Shown here piece by piece: positions 8,169-16,175 of a stretch of 46,294 nucleotides of DNA (the first letter of the stretch is position 1; each line of letters starts with the position of its first letter). A program made the position numbers and the translations under genes. The stretch comes from Oscillospiraceae bacterium. Lineage in GTDB: Bacteria; Bacillota; Clostridia; Oscillospirales; Oscillospiraceae. The notes below the pieces were generated by a model. The model ran no database searches. It was not told the DNA's origin and worked only from the letters and a program-made list of their open reading frames with translations. The stretch covers positions 1-46,294 of the forward strand of contig WQXY01000018.1 in NCBI GenBank assembly GCA_009781515.1, written 5' to 3'.

Positions 8169-8244
8169 TCCTCAATAGCTCAGCTGGTAGAGCATGCGGC
8201 TGTTAACCGCAGGGTCGTTGGTTCGAGTCCAACTTGAGGAGCCA
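8169..8244 (+). tRNA. tRNA-Asn (GTT), CCA encoded
   Basis: Acceptor arms TCCTCAA and TTGAGGA pair fully. The D-loop AGCTCAGCTGGTAGAG, anticodon loop CTGTTAA and T-loop GGTTCGAGTCC are canonical. The discriminator base is G and CCA is encoded (8242-8244). The last 15 bases, CAACTTGAGGAGCCA, are repeated at 9173-9187, so this gene is the integration target of the adjoining island and was restored by it. Confidence 0.95.
8230..8244 (+). repeat. Left att-like repeat (tRNA-Asn 3' end)
   Basis: CAACTTGAGGAGCCA is the end of the intact tRNA gene including CCA. It is identical to 9173-9187, 943 bp away. Confidence 0.8.
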
Positions 8245-8302
8245 ACTGCGCCATAGACGAACCTTTTACAGGTCTGTTTATGGCGTAGTTTATTTTTATT
8301 TG
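8245..8302 (+). terminator. Rho-independent terminator behind tRNA-Asn, carried by the island
   Basis: ACTGCGCCATA (8245-8255) pairs with TATGGCGTAGT (8279-8289), with one G-T wobble, and TTTATTTTTATTT follows. It starts at the first base after the CCA, so the island itself supplies the tRNA's present terminator. Confidence 0.7.
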
Positions 8303-8319
8303 TTAGGTTGGAGATTTTC

Positions 8320-8348
8320 TTGCGTTTATTACTACGAAAGTCTATAAT
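8320..8348 (+). promoter_or_regulatory. Promoter of the island gene pair
   Basis: TTGCGT (8320-8325) and TATAAT (8343-8348) are separated by 17 bp. CAGGAGG follows before the ATG at 8368. Confidence 0.5.
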
Positions 8349-8367
8349 ATAAGCAGGAGGATGCACC

Positions 8368-8901
8368 ATGAGCATTGATGTAATAATTGACAAATTGACA
8401 CCATGTTTAGAAGAAGTTTCAACTGGTGATATATATCAAACAACATTCTCAACAACTGAAATAGAAGAACTTGATGACCTACAAGCTAAAGGTTGGAATT
8501 TTGACTGGACAGATAATGAGTTGAGTCGGTATAATATATATAAGTTGCAACTAAAAGATGACGATATTATTCAAGGCTTGGTTGCTGCAGAGGTTGTACG
8601 CGGAGCAGTGCATATTCGATTAACAGAAAGTGCTCCACATAACATTGGGAAAGATAAAAAATACATCGGTGTTGGCGGACATCTGTTTGCAATAGCAATA
8701 AAACTTTCAAACGCAATGGGATTCAACGGGTATGTGTTCTTTGACGCAAAAAACATGAAACTAGTTGACCACTATACAGAGAGTTTCGGCGCAAATCGCA
8801 TACCTACCAGAGTGCATATATACCGAATGGAAATAAACGAGATTAACGCTCAAGAATTACTCGAAAAATACACGTTGGAGGGCGACTTAAATGTGCGATA
8901 A
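8368..8901 (+). CDS. GNAT-like acetyltransferase domain protein on the island
   Basis: 177 residues; AGGAGG lies 6 nt before the ATG. The centre and C-terminal half have a GNAT outline: a strand around 68-84, then YIGVGGHLFAIAIKLSNAMGF (about 99-119) in place of the acetyl-CoA loop and helix, a GYVFFDAK strand, and LVDHYTESFGA as the usual helix with Tyr and Phe before the last strand. The CoA loop is GVGGHL, short of the full R-x-x-G-x-G/A, so activity is uncertain. It overlaps the next gene by 11 nt. Roles in defence, toxin action or metabolism are all possible; the sequence does not decide. Confidence 0.6.
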   Translation: MSIDVIIDKLTPCLEEVSTGDIYQTTFSTTEIEELDDLQAKGWNFDWTDNELSRYNIYKLQLKDDDIIQGLVAAEVVRGAVHIRLTESAPHNIGKDKKYIGVGGHLFAIAIKLSNAMGFNGYVFFDAKNMKLVDHYTESFGANRIPTRVHIYRMEINEINAQELLEKYTLEGDLNVR

Positions 8902-9103
8902 TGCAATCAGAGAACAAACACTGGACGAAATTGCTGAAGAAGCCGGTGGTTATGTAAGTTATACTCCCGGAGTTCCTCTTGTAGTGGATGCGGACTACCG
9001 TGCTATGTCAAAGTATTGTATAGAAAAGGGAATTAAGCCAATGGACTTAACAGATGAGGAATACAGTATGTTCCTCTACGATGAACCATTGGTCTACGCA
9101 TAA
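8891..9103 (+). CDS. Small acidic protein co-encoded with the GNAT-like gene
   Basis: 70 residues, starting inside the last codons of the GNAT-like gene, so translation is probably coupled; a second ATG at 8901 is out of frame. It is strongly acidic, without Cys pairs, membrane segment or helix-turn-helix. The pattern is IAEEAGGY, PLVVDADYRAMSKYC, then PMDLTDEEYSMFLYDEP. I do not recognise a named family. It could be a partner or inhibitor of the GNAT-like protein. The final 69 bp before the right repeat hold no gene. Confidence 0.65.
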   Translation: MCDNAIREQTLDEIAEEAGGYVSYTPGVPLVVDADYRAMSKYCIEKGIKPMDLTDEEYSMFLYDEPLVYA

Positions 9104-9172
9104 TTGTTATTTTAGAGGCGTGGTAATAATAAAACCGCAGGGCAATGTATAATGCCGTTTCGTATTTGGCGA

Positions 9173-9187
9173 CAACTTGAGGAGCCA
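9173..9187 (+). repeat. Right att-like repeat
   Basis: This second copy of CAACTTGAGGAGCCA lacks any preceding tRNA body. The sequence upstream is unrelated to the tRNA, so it is the distal junction of the island. Confidence 0.8.
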
Positions 9188-9190
9188 CGC

Positions 9191-9218
9191 AAAAAGTCCG
9201 AGAAATCGGACTTTTTGT
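9191..9218. terminator. Palindromic terminator next to the island
   Basis: AAAAAGTCCGA and TCGGACTTTTT form a perfect 11-bp stem with a GAAA loop and work in either direction. It is probably the original terminator of tRNA-Asn. Confidence 0.85.
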
Positions 9219-9245
9219 CATATTCAAACACAATACTATCTAAGC

Positions 9246-9348
9246 ATGGTATAATGATTGCTGCGCAATCATCATACTACGGATTTAAGCCGTGGCGCGG
9301 GACGCGCTACATGACACTTTATACCATTCGCTACGCTCATGGTATAAT
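9246..9348. repeat. Cluster of three hairpins with ATGGTATAAT repeats
   Basis: ATGGTATAAT occurs at 9246 and 9339, and its complement TTATACCAT at 9319. Three stems follow each other: ATGATTGC/GCAATCAT (9254-9272), GTGGCGCG/CGCGCTAC (9292-9310) and TATACCAT/ATGGTATA (9320-9346). The last TATAAT (9343-9348) may serve as -10 box of the response regulator gene at 9378. No coding sequence lies here. It resembles a small palindromic interspersed element. Confidence 0.6.
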
Positions 9349-9377
9349 ATACTTACTACAAATGTGGGGGAATTGGT

Positions 9378-10040
9378 TTGGATATCCTGATAATAGAAGA
9401 CAGTTTTGATATTGCAGATATGCTTATGAAGTTTTTGAAAAAAGCGGGATATACTTCATATAACGCAAAAAGCGGAGAAGAGGGATTGGAGTACATTAAG
9501 TATCATGATGTAAAAATCGTTTTGCTTGATATAATGCTGCCCGGAATTGACGGCTTTCAGGTGTGTAAGAAAATTTCTGACGAGAAAAATCTTCCGCTTA
9601 TAATCCTCAGCGCAAAAACAGATAAGGATGATAAACTGAGCGGCCTCATTTTAGGTGCTGATGACTACATAGAAAAACCGTTTGACGTTGATTTGCTGAT
9701 TGCGAAAGTAAGTTCGCTTTACCGCAGACATTATAAAAAAGACCCGATAATAAAAGTACCTGATATAAAAATCGATATAGAAGCAAGAAGCGTAACATTC
9801 AAAAAAATACCTCTTGAGCTTAATGTAAAAGAGTTTGATTTGCTCCTGCTTCTTGTGCAAAGCCGCGGCAAGGCACTGCGGAAGGAATATATATTAGGAA
9901 AAGTATGGGGAATGGATAATTTTAGCGAGCCGCAAACCCTGACTGTTCATATCAACCGGTTACGTGAGAAAATTGAAGATGACCCGAGAAAACCAACGCG
10001 AATTGTTACCGTTTGGGGTGTGGGGTATAAATTCGTATGA
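9378..10040 (+). CDS. OmpR-family response regulator
   Basis: 220 residues from a TTG start, preceded by GTGGGGGAA. The receiver domain has the acidic pair ED near residue 8, phospho-acceptor Asp51 in LLDIMLPG, and the conserved SAKTDKDDK loop with Lys in IEKPFD. The C-terminal winged helix (about 125-220) ends in TVWGVGYKFV, typical of OmpR/PhoB proteins. It overlaps the kinase gene by 4 nt. The convergent ABC transporter genes next door are likely targets, as in many peptide-response modules, but no operator was identified. Confidence 0.93.
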   Translation: MDILIIEDSFDIADMLMKFLKKAGYTSYNAKSGEEGLEYIKYHDVKIVLLDIMLPGIDGFQVCKKISDEKNLPLIILSAKTDKDDKLSGLILGADDYIEKPFDVDLLIAKVSSLYRRHYKKDPIIKVPDIKIDIEARSVTFKKIPLELNVKEFDLLLLLVQSRGKALRKEYILGKVWGMDNFSEPQTLTVHINRLREKIEDDPRKPTRIVTVWGVGYKFV

Positions 10041-11245
10041 TCAACTTTAACAGGATTATAATTATTATAACTGTTTTATTTATATTGTTGATTACTTCGG
10101 CGAATATAATATTAATTAACTTTACACACTCTGACGAGAAACACCATCTTGTCGAAATCAATCGTGCTTTCACCGAAATAATCGAAAACGGATTTAGCGA
10201 TAACATAAGCGGATATCAATATATCACGGGAATTTCATTAATAGAAAATGATTTTGGATTTAATGATAATAACCCCTACGTTATAAGAGCATATAATGAC
10301 AGATATATTAAATTCAATTACACTAATGATACTTCAAATAACAATATAATAATTCTTAATGTATTTTTTGCGATTGTAGTTATTGTTATTTTTGTAATTC
10401 TTGTGTATATAAAACAACAAATCATAAAACCCTTTAATAAAATCAGCGAAATGCCGTACGAATTGTCAAAAGGACATTTAGTAAAGGGTCTTAAAGAAGA
10501 AAAAAACCGGTTTTTCGGGAAATTTATTTGGGGGCTTGACCTACTACGCGAAACATTGGAAAAACGAAAAACAAAAGAGCTAATGCTCCTTAAGGAGAAA
10601 AAAACGCTTGTGCTTTCTATTTCGCATGATATAAAAACGCCACTCTCCGCAATAAAACTGTATACTAAAGCAATGTCCGAGGGGCTCGGGAGCAGTGATG
10701 AATTAGCAGAAAAAATTGACCAAAACGCAGACAAAATCGAAACATTTATTAACGATATAATTAAAACTTCAAAGGAAGATATCCTTGATATAGAAGTCCG
10801 CAACAGTGAGTTTTATCTTATTGATTTACTAAGCAGAGTTGATGATTATTACTGCGACAAAATGGAGCTGCTAAAAATTGAATTTGAAATTAAATCGTTT
10901 GAAGACTGCTTAATTTATGGTGATATTGACAGAACAGTGGAAGCGTTTGAAAACATAATCGAAAACGCGATAAAATACGGCGACGGAAAATCGATTTCAA
11001 TAAATGCCGTACGGGAAGAAGCCTGCTGTCTTGTAACAATTTCTAACTCCGGCAACACGCTTCCCGCAGAGGAAATGATCCGCGTTTTTGACAGCTTCTG
11101 GCGAGGCTCCAATGCAAAAGATAAAAAAGGCAGCGGACTGGGCTTATATATCTGCCGTCGTATCCTCACGCAAATGAGTGGTGATATATTTATAGAAGAA
11201 GACGGCGACAATATAAAAATCACCGCCGTCTTAAAGGTACTTTAG
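10037..11245 (+). CDS. Two-component sensor histidine kinase
   Basis: 402 residues. Two membrane segments (about 6-27 and 103-125) enclose a roughly 75-residue external domain of unknown ligand. A HAMP-like region follows, then the H-box SISHDIKTPLSAIK with His197, the N-box ENIIENAIKYGD, and the G-box GSGLGLYICRRI. The external loop is larger than in BceS-type kinases, so direct ligand sensing is possible. Its last codons contain a GACGGCG/CGCCGTC stem (11201-11230) followed by T-rich sequence, perhaps an overlapping terminator. It converges with the ABC ATPase gene, 18 bp apart. Confidence 0.92.
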   Translation: MINFNRIIIIITVLFILLITSANIILINFTHSDEKHHLVEINRAFTEIIENGFSDNISGYQYITGISLIENDFGFNDNNPYVIRAYNDRYIKFNYTNDTSNNNIIILNVFFAIVVIVIFVILVYIKQQIIKPFNKISEMPYELSKGHLVKGLKEEKNRFFGKFIWGLDLLRETLEKRKTKELMLLKEKKTLVLSISHDIKTPLSAIKLYTKAMSEGLGSSDELAEKIDQNADKIETFINDIIKTSKEDILDIEVRNSEFYLIDLLSRVDDYYCDKMELLKIEFEIKSFEDCLIYGDIDRTVEAFENIIENAIKYGDGKSISINAVREEACCLVTISNSGNTLPAEEMIRVFDSFWRGSNAKDKKGSGLGLYICRRILTQMSGDIFIEEDGDNIKITAVLKVL

Positions 11246-11263
11246 TTTAGTGCCGCAGGAGTT

Positions 11264-12025
11264 TTACCAACCCATGTCAAGCAGCCAGTTGTTCAACGTT
11301 CTTTCACGTTCTTTTAATGTACTTTCGCCTGTATATTTACCAAGCGTGTTTTCTCCGTGAATATTGCCATCCGAAATATACAAAACGCGGTCGCTTTTTG
11401 CGGCAACACGAACATCATGTGTAACAAGCAGAACTGCCGTCCCCTCGCGGTTGACACGCAGAATTTCATCCATTACCTCTGTGGAGGATTGTTTGTTGAG
11501 CGACCCTGTCGGTTCGTCTGCAAAGAGCATTTTCGGTTTGTTGATAATACTTCTGCAAATACACGCCCGTTGCAACTGTCCGCCTGAAACTTCATTAATA
11601 TCGTTATCGGCAACTTCAATAATTCCCATTTTCTTCATAAGCTCTTTTGCATACTCATTTTTTTCCTTGCGTGTCCCGTTTTTGGTTTTATAAGCCGGCA
11701 GGATTATATTATCAAAAACAGTTAAGTTTTTAAGCATATACATTTGTTGGAATATAAACCCCATTTCCGTAAGCCGGACATCAGCAATCCGGTTTTTTTT
11801 CAATTTGGCGATTTCTTTACCCCAAAACGTAACGCTTCCTGCGGTGGGATTATCCATTCCGCTGACTGTGTAAAGAAGTGTTGATTTACCCGAACCCGAC
11901 GCTCCCATAACAGCGACCATTTCACCCTCTGACATTGAAAAGTTTGCGTTTTTAAGGACATTATTCTGCCTTTTGCCGATTATATATGTTTTGCATAAGT
12001 CTCTTACAGTTAGTACGTTTGTCAT
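11264..12025 (-). CDS. ABC transporter ATPase, MacB/LolD type
   Basis: 253 residues from the ATG at 12025; the in-frame ATG 4 codons upstream touches the ribosome site. Motifs: Walker A GASGSGKST, Q-loop FIFQQMYML, signature VSGGQLQRA, Walker B MLFADEPTG and switch His in VTHDVR. This ATPase class pairs with FtsX-like permeases, and that gene lies just upstream with 16 bp between. Together they would form a mechanotransmission-type transporter for peptides or lipoproteins. The C-terminal 30 residues are an extension beyond the core fold. Confidence 0.92.
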   Translation of the reverse strand: MTNVLTVRDLCKTYIIGKRQNNVLKNANFSMSEGEMVAVMGASGSGKSTLLYTVSGMDNPTAGSVTFWGKEIAKLKKNRIADVRLTEMGFIFQQMYMLKNLTVFDNIILPAYKTKNGTRKEKNEYAKELMKKMGIIEVADNDINEVSGGQLQRACICRSIINKPKMLFADEPTGSLNKQSSTEVMDEILRVNREGTAVLLVTHDVRVAAKSDRVLYISDGNIHGENTLGKYTGESTLKERERTLNNWLLDMGW

Positions 12026-12041
12026 GACGATTACCATTCCT

Positions 12042-14390
12042 TTACTCTACATTATTGATTTCTCTAAAATCGATTTTATTAACAGCGACTGAACCGAATA
12101 TTGCTGCCGCAGCTGTTCCGAAAAGCAGAAGCATCGGATATAGAAAATATACTTCAAAAGCTACGACATTGAGCGGCATTTGCGGAGCGCCCATAATTCC
12201 GAATGTATAACGTGAAATTACAGGGTTTAGCGGATTTGACAGTAGTGTGCCAAGTGTCACGGAAACAAACAACACAATAATAATTCTTATAATCTGCCAT
12301 AACTTGAGGAAACGGTTATTAAATCCAATATTTTTCATAAGTGAAATTTCGCCGCGTTCTCGCGTAACAAATGTCCGAATAAGCAAGATAGTGATTAACC
12401 CGTTAATGAATAAAACTACAAAGAGGACAAGGAATTTCATGTCTTCAATTATTTCGATTGAACTTCCAATGTATTGATCGAGCCACTGCCCGGCAGTTTT
12501 GATTTGATAATCGGGAGTTATTTCGGTCATTTGCTTAATTAGTTCTTCTGTAGTTTCAAAACCTGTACGGTTAATGAAATTACCTTGCAGCGTCATTGTC
12601 GAGGTGTGCGGAGCATCAATATCTGCCGCTTTTGAAAAAAGCATACTGATACCCATATTATTCATAGACTGCATACTTGCCGTGATAATGTAGTCACTAA
12701 TATCCGTTCCGATTTTGACACTCACCGTGTCTCCAATTACAACACCCAATCTATCCATGGCAAGGTTTGTGACTGCAATTTCGTTAGGTAATACAGGCGG
12801 TGTTCCCCCGGTGTAATTTTTATTCATATCAGTTTCATAAACCGATGATTGAAGCCCTAACATTTGAATACCGCTGTCCATGTCGTCCGTATATAACCAT
12901 GGAAATATCAGTAAAACCGTATTAAGCTCAAGCTCTATACCGTTTTCCTTATATAGCTGCTCAAGCTCACCTGCTTTTTTTATGTCGGCTTCAACGGTGG
13001 TATCGGGTGAAACAATGTAAACATCACTTTTTACAACCCCAAATAAATAGATTACATCATCGCCTTTTAATGTGTTCAGTGCATTAAGCGGCATGATAAT
13101 GAGCAGCGTTCCCAAAACAAAAGTAATTATAAGCACCGTATAACTTTTTGCTGCGCTCAGTATACTGTTAAAAGCCATATAAAATACAGTCGGTATGCTT
13201 TTTCGCCTGTTGAGGTGGAAGAAGCGTTTCTTTTTGAAACGTTCGCCGGTTGAACCGCCGCGTATAGCTTGTATAGCAGTGAACTTATCCACACTTCCCG
13301 AGCTTAATCGGCAGAATATTAAAACCAACCCGATTATCACAACACCGCAGATTATATTAATACCCATACTACCATCGGATTGAATAGCCATGTTATCCTG
13401 AACGCTTTCAAGCATCATAGTACCAAAAGGAATACTTATTATTGTTCCGCCAGTTGCGGCAACAAGTGAAATAGCAAAATATTTAACTATATAGATATTT
13501 TTGATTGCGGAATTCTTAAGTCCGATTGCTTTCATAATCCCGATTTCTCTGTAGTCCTCCTGTAATGTAAAAACAATCGTAAATCGCAATATTGCAAATG
13601 CGATAATTATAAGCACCACCCCGATTACTACAAGCAGGGAAGCTAAAACCATCTCAAGTGTTAGCGTTTGCTCAATCATCGCACGGTCGCCTGTCATTTG
13701 AACTATAAAACCTTGCTTTTGCAGTTCGCGATGTACGGTCTGTGGATAAGCGGTGCTAATAGAATAAGCTAAGTATAATACAGGTTGTTCGCCACTCGTG
13801 GCCATGAAATAATCATAATCTTCATCGCTTATTATTAACCTTTTTGTGTCTACATACGGAGAGCCGTACATAATGTCTTTTGTTGTATAGGTTAATGTAA
13901 ACGTCCTCTCCCTGTCTCCAACCCTTATGGTTATCTCATCCCCGATTTTTAGTTCCGAACGTCTTGCGTCAAAACGTGACAGTGCAATTTCGCCACCGCT
14001 TAAAACAGGTATTGGATTATTATCATCACCTAATGGAAAGCCGTACCTTTCCGGCCTTGTTGTTAATGCGCAGACACCCATAAGCGTAAAATAGTCGTCG
14101 TTTATAAAGTTTTCGTCGTTGACAATGATGCCTATATCCTTTTCAAAGTCATCAACGTAAGATAAGGACGACAACCATTCTTCAAATTGTTCGGTATCAT
14201 TATCACTTTTGAATATGAAAAAATCGGTTAATCTGCTTTTTTCGGTATAAAATTCTACCGCACCTGTCACAACAATAAGATTACTCACACTTGAAGCTGT
14301 AAACATCGCACAAAGCGTTATAAAGAGCAACAAGATAATATTCATCGATTTTTTGCGTTTCAGGTCTTTTCTTAAGATACTAAAGAACAT
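12042..14390 (-). CDS. FtsX-like ABC permease, two FtsX domains
   Basis: 782 residues from the ATG at 14390, with GGGAG upstream; a TTG 11 codons earlier is less likely. One N-terminal membrane segment (about 18-40) precedes a large external domain (about 45-240), then three segments in a first FtsX block, a second external domain with a GDTVSVKIG pattern, and a final three-segment FtsX block. The two blocks share the EIGIMKAIGLKNSAIK and EISLMKNIGFNNRFLK pattern, typical of FtsX. First gene of the leftward pair with the ATPase. The facing two-component system is the probable regulator. Substrate unknown; antimicrobial peptides are the usual guess. Confidence 0.88.
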   Translation of the reverse strand: MFFSILRKDLKRKKSMNIILLLFITLCAMFTASSVSNLIVVTGAVEFYTEKSRLTDFFIFKSDNDTEQFEEWLSSLSYVDDFEKDIGIIVNDENFINDDYFTLMGVCALTTRPERYGFPLGDDNNPIPVLSGGEIALSRFDARRSELKIGDEITIRVGDRERTFTLTYTTKDIMYGSPYVDTKRLIISDEDYDYFMATSGEQPVLYLAYSISTAYPQTVHRELQKQGFIVQMTGDRAMIEQTLTLEMVLASLLVVIGVVLIIIAFAILRFTIVFTLQEDYREIGIMKAIGLKNSAIKNIYIVKYFAISLVAATGGTIISIPFGTMMLESVQDNMAIQSDGSMGINIICGVVIIGLVLIFCRLSSGSVDKFTAIQAIRGGSTGERFKKKRFFHLNRRKSIPTVFYMAFNSILSAAKSYTVLIITFVLGTLLIIMPLNALNTLKGDDVIYLFGVVKSDVYIVSPDTTVEADIKKAGELEQLYKENGIELELNTVLLIFPWLYTDDMDSGIQMLGLQSSVYETDMNKNYTGGTPPVLPNEIAVTNLAMDRLGVVIGDTVSVKIGTDISDYIITASMQSMNNMGISMLFSKAADIDAPHTSTMTLQGNFINRTGFETTEELIKQMTEITPDYQIKTAGQWLDQYIGSSIEIIEDMKFLVLFVVLFINGLITILLIRTFVTRERGEISLMKNIGFNNRFLKLWQIIRIIIVLFVSVTLGTLLSNPLNPVISRYTFGIMGAPQMPLNVVAFEVYFLYPMLLLFGTAAAAIFGSVAVNKIDFREINNVE

Positions 14391-14560
14391 AATACTTTTC
14401 ACTTCTCCCTTCTTGAAGCCCAAAATACCATGTCAAATATTAAAAAAACCTTAAAAATAAAAAAACAAATCTTGATAAAATACTGAGATAATCTTGACAA
14501 TCTTCGTAATAAATGTTAAAAAAGACGCTGTGTGAATTTCATTATTTGAGGAGTGAAAGT

Positions 14561-15574
14561 TTGGGACATACAGCAGATAAAATGCTTGCATATATCAGAG
14601 GCATTGTTAATGAAACTGACGATACCGTATCGGATATTGACGACATTCCGGAGGATTTCCGTGAGTTAGCGGAAGAACTGAAAACTTTCGGCAACTACGT
14701 CGTTGAGACGAGGGAAAAGTATAACGAAACCTTAAAAGGAATACAGATGCACAACGCATCGATTGAACAGTTCAACCTGCTCTTTTCGGAGCTTATACAT
14801 TATATTCCGCAGCAAATTATGGTCGTTGAGAAAGAAACCCTCGCAATTTTGCTAATGAACGAAACAGCAATTATGGAAATGCACATAAACCATGAGTACA
14901 TCGAAACTATCACCGGGCTCATGGAAGAACATCTCGTTTCCGCAAGTGGAGTTGAAGTTGAAATTGATTATACTTACGAAAGCGTAACGCGTCATTTGAA
15001 TGTAAGAGCGTATGAAGTGGAATGGGACAAAAAAACAGCCGTTATTTATGCGGTGCTGGACATAAGCGATACCAAGCAGGAAATTATGGAGCTGGAAGTC
15101 CATGCCTACCACGATAGTCTGACAAATCTTTATAACAGAGCATATGGTATGAAAATATTAGAGGAATGGATTGAAGAAAAAAAGCGTTTTGTTTTAGTTT
15201 TTGCGGATTTAGACAGGCTGAAATATGTAAATGACGAGTTCGGGCATAACGAGGGTGATATGTATATTATTAATGCCGCAAAGCATCTGCTGACTTTCCC
15301 GGAAGACGCAGTGATTTGCCGTCTCGGCGGCGATGAATACATGGCGCTTATCCCTGATGTCGGAAGCAAAGAGGTTGAGGAAAAGTCTGCGGCTATATAC
15401 AACAGCCTGAGTAATGATGATTATTTATCCGATAAGGAATATTCATACAGCATAAGCTTCGGATATGTGGCGGTTGATACGGATAATGAGCTTAGTTCAA
15501 GCGTGATATTAAATATTGCCGACGAGAATATGTACGAAACTAAAAAAGCAAATAAAAAAGCGAGATTAAAGTAA
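14561..15574 (+). CDS. PAS-like and GGDEF diguanylate cyclase
   Basis: The TTG at 14561 is preceded by GAGGAG with 7-nt spacing, giving 337 residues; the upstream ATG at 14513 has no ribosome site. Residues about 1-95 are helical, 95-170 look PAS-like, and the GGDEF domain covers about 175-335 with RLGGDEY near 254. The motif is GGDEY; Tyr at the last position is seen in some active cyclases, so c-di-GMP synthesis is likely but not assured. No membrane segment, so cytoplasmic. A palindromic terminator follows. Confidence 0.88.
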   Translation: MGHTADKMLAYIRGIVNETDDTVSDIDDIPEDFRELAEELKTFGNYVVETREKYNETLKGIQMHNASIEQFNLLFSELIHYIPQQIMVVEKETLAILLMNETAIMEMHINHEYIETITGLMEEHLVSASGVEVEIDYTYESVTRHLNVRAYEVEWDKKTAVIYAVLDISDTKQEIMELEVHAYHDSLTNLYNRAYGMKILEEWIEEKKRFVLVFADLDRLKYVNDEFGHNEGDMYIINAAKHLLTFPEDAVICRLGGDEYMALIPDVGSKEVEEKSAAIYNSLSNDDYLSDKEYSYSISFGYVAVDTDNELSSSVILNIADENMYETKKANKKARLK

Positions 15575-15600
15575 ACCTCTGAGACCTATGTGCAATTAAA

Positions 15601-15631
15601 AATAAAGCTGTGACAAAACACAGCTTTATTT
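15601..15631. terminator. Bidirectional terminator
   Basis: AATAAAGCTGTG (15601-15612) pairs perfectly with CACAGCTTTATT (15619-15630). It separates the cyclase gene from the sigma factor gene. A TATAAT at 15636 may be the -10 box of the latter, without a good -35. Confidence 0.8.
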
Positions 15632-15677
15632 CGTGTATAATACAGAACGTTCTAAAATTGTGAAAGGCAGCAAAAGT

Positions 15678-16175
15678 ATGACCCAAGAACAACTGGGCAA
15701 AGATGTTTGTACATATCGCCCCATTATCTATCGACTTGCGTTTAGTTGCATGGGCAACAGATTTGACGCAGAAGATGTTGTGCAGGACACCTTTCTCAAG
15801 TTATATCAGTGCAAAAAGGATTTTGCGGACGATGAGCACAAAAAAGCGTTTTTGCTGCGTGTGGCGAGCAACAGGTGCAAGGATTTGCATAAATCTGCGT
15901 GGTTTAGAAAGCGTGCTGATTTGGACGAAAGCTTACCCGCGGCTGATTGCTTCATTAAAAGCGAAAATACTTTGCGGGAATATGTACTTCGCCTAAAGCC
16001 TGCTTTCCGTGCAGTAATCTTCCTTTTCTATTATGAGGGGTACTCGGCTGCACAAATAGCAAATATCCTGAAAATGTCAGAAACTGCCGTAACAACAAGG
16101 CTCAGCAGAGCAAGAAGACAACTAAAAGTTGAACTAATAAACAACAAGGAGGAACTAATCAATGAATACATATAA
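15678..16175 (+). CDS. ECF-type RNA polymerase sigma factor
   Basis: 165 residues from the ATG at 15678, behind GAAAGGCAG. Region 2 is seen in YRLAFSCMGNRFDAEDVVQDTFLKLY (split here: YRLAFSCMGN then DAEDVVQDTF) and region 4 in YYEGYSAAQIANIL then TAVTTRLSRARR. No N-terminal extension. It overlaps the next gene by 14 nt. The pairing with a DUF4179 membrane protein is the usual sigma/anti-sigma arrangement of Clostridia, often linked to envelope stress; its own promoter could not be matched. Confidence 0.92.
   Translation: MTQEQLGKDVCTYRPIIYRLAFSCMGNRFDAEDVVQDTFLKLYQCKKDFADDEHKKAFLLRVASNRCKDLHKSAWFRKRADLDESLPAADCFIKSENTLREYVLRLKPAFRAVIFLFYYEGYSAAQIANILKMSETAVTTRLSRARRQLKVELINNKEELINEYI

Larger units (their letters stand above)
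8230..9187. mobile_element. Mini genomic island in tRNA-Asn
   Basis: Two identical 15-bp copies of the tRNA 3' end bracket a 943-bp unit. Just past the right copy is a strong palindromic terminator (9191-9216) of the sort expected directly behind a tRNA gene, so the insert seems to have separated the tRNA from its original terminator. The insert brought its own terminator (8245-8302), a promoter, two overlapping genes and nothing resembling an integrase. It would need a recombinase in trans, or be the remnant of a larger element. Tyrosine integrases are known to use tRNA 3' ends in this way. Confidence 0.7.

Noticed and set aside
8368-9103. Firm call of a GNAT toxin-antitoxin system
   Set aside because: Known GNAT toxins pair with an upstream ribbon-helix-helix antitoxin. 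Here the partner is downstream and has no such fold, so only a hypothesis is given.
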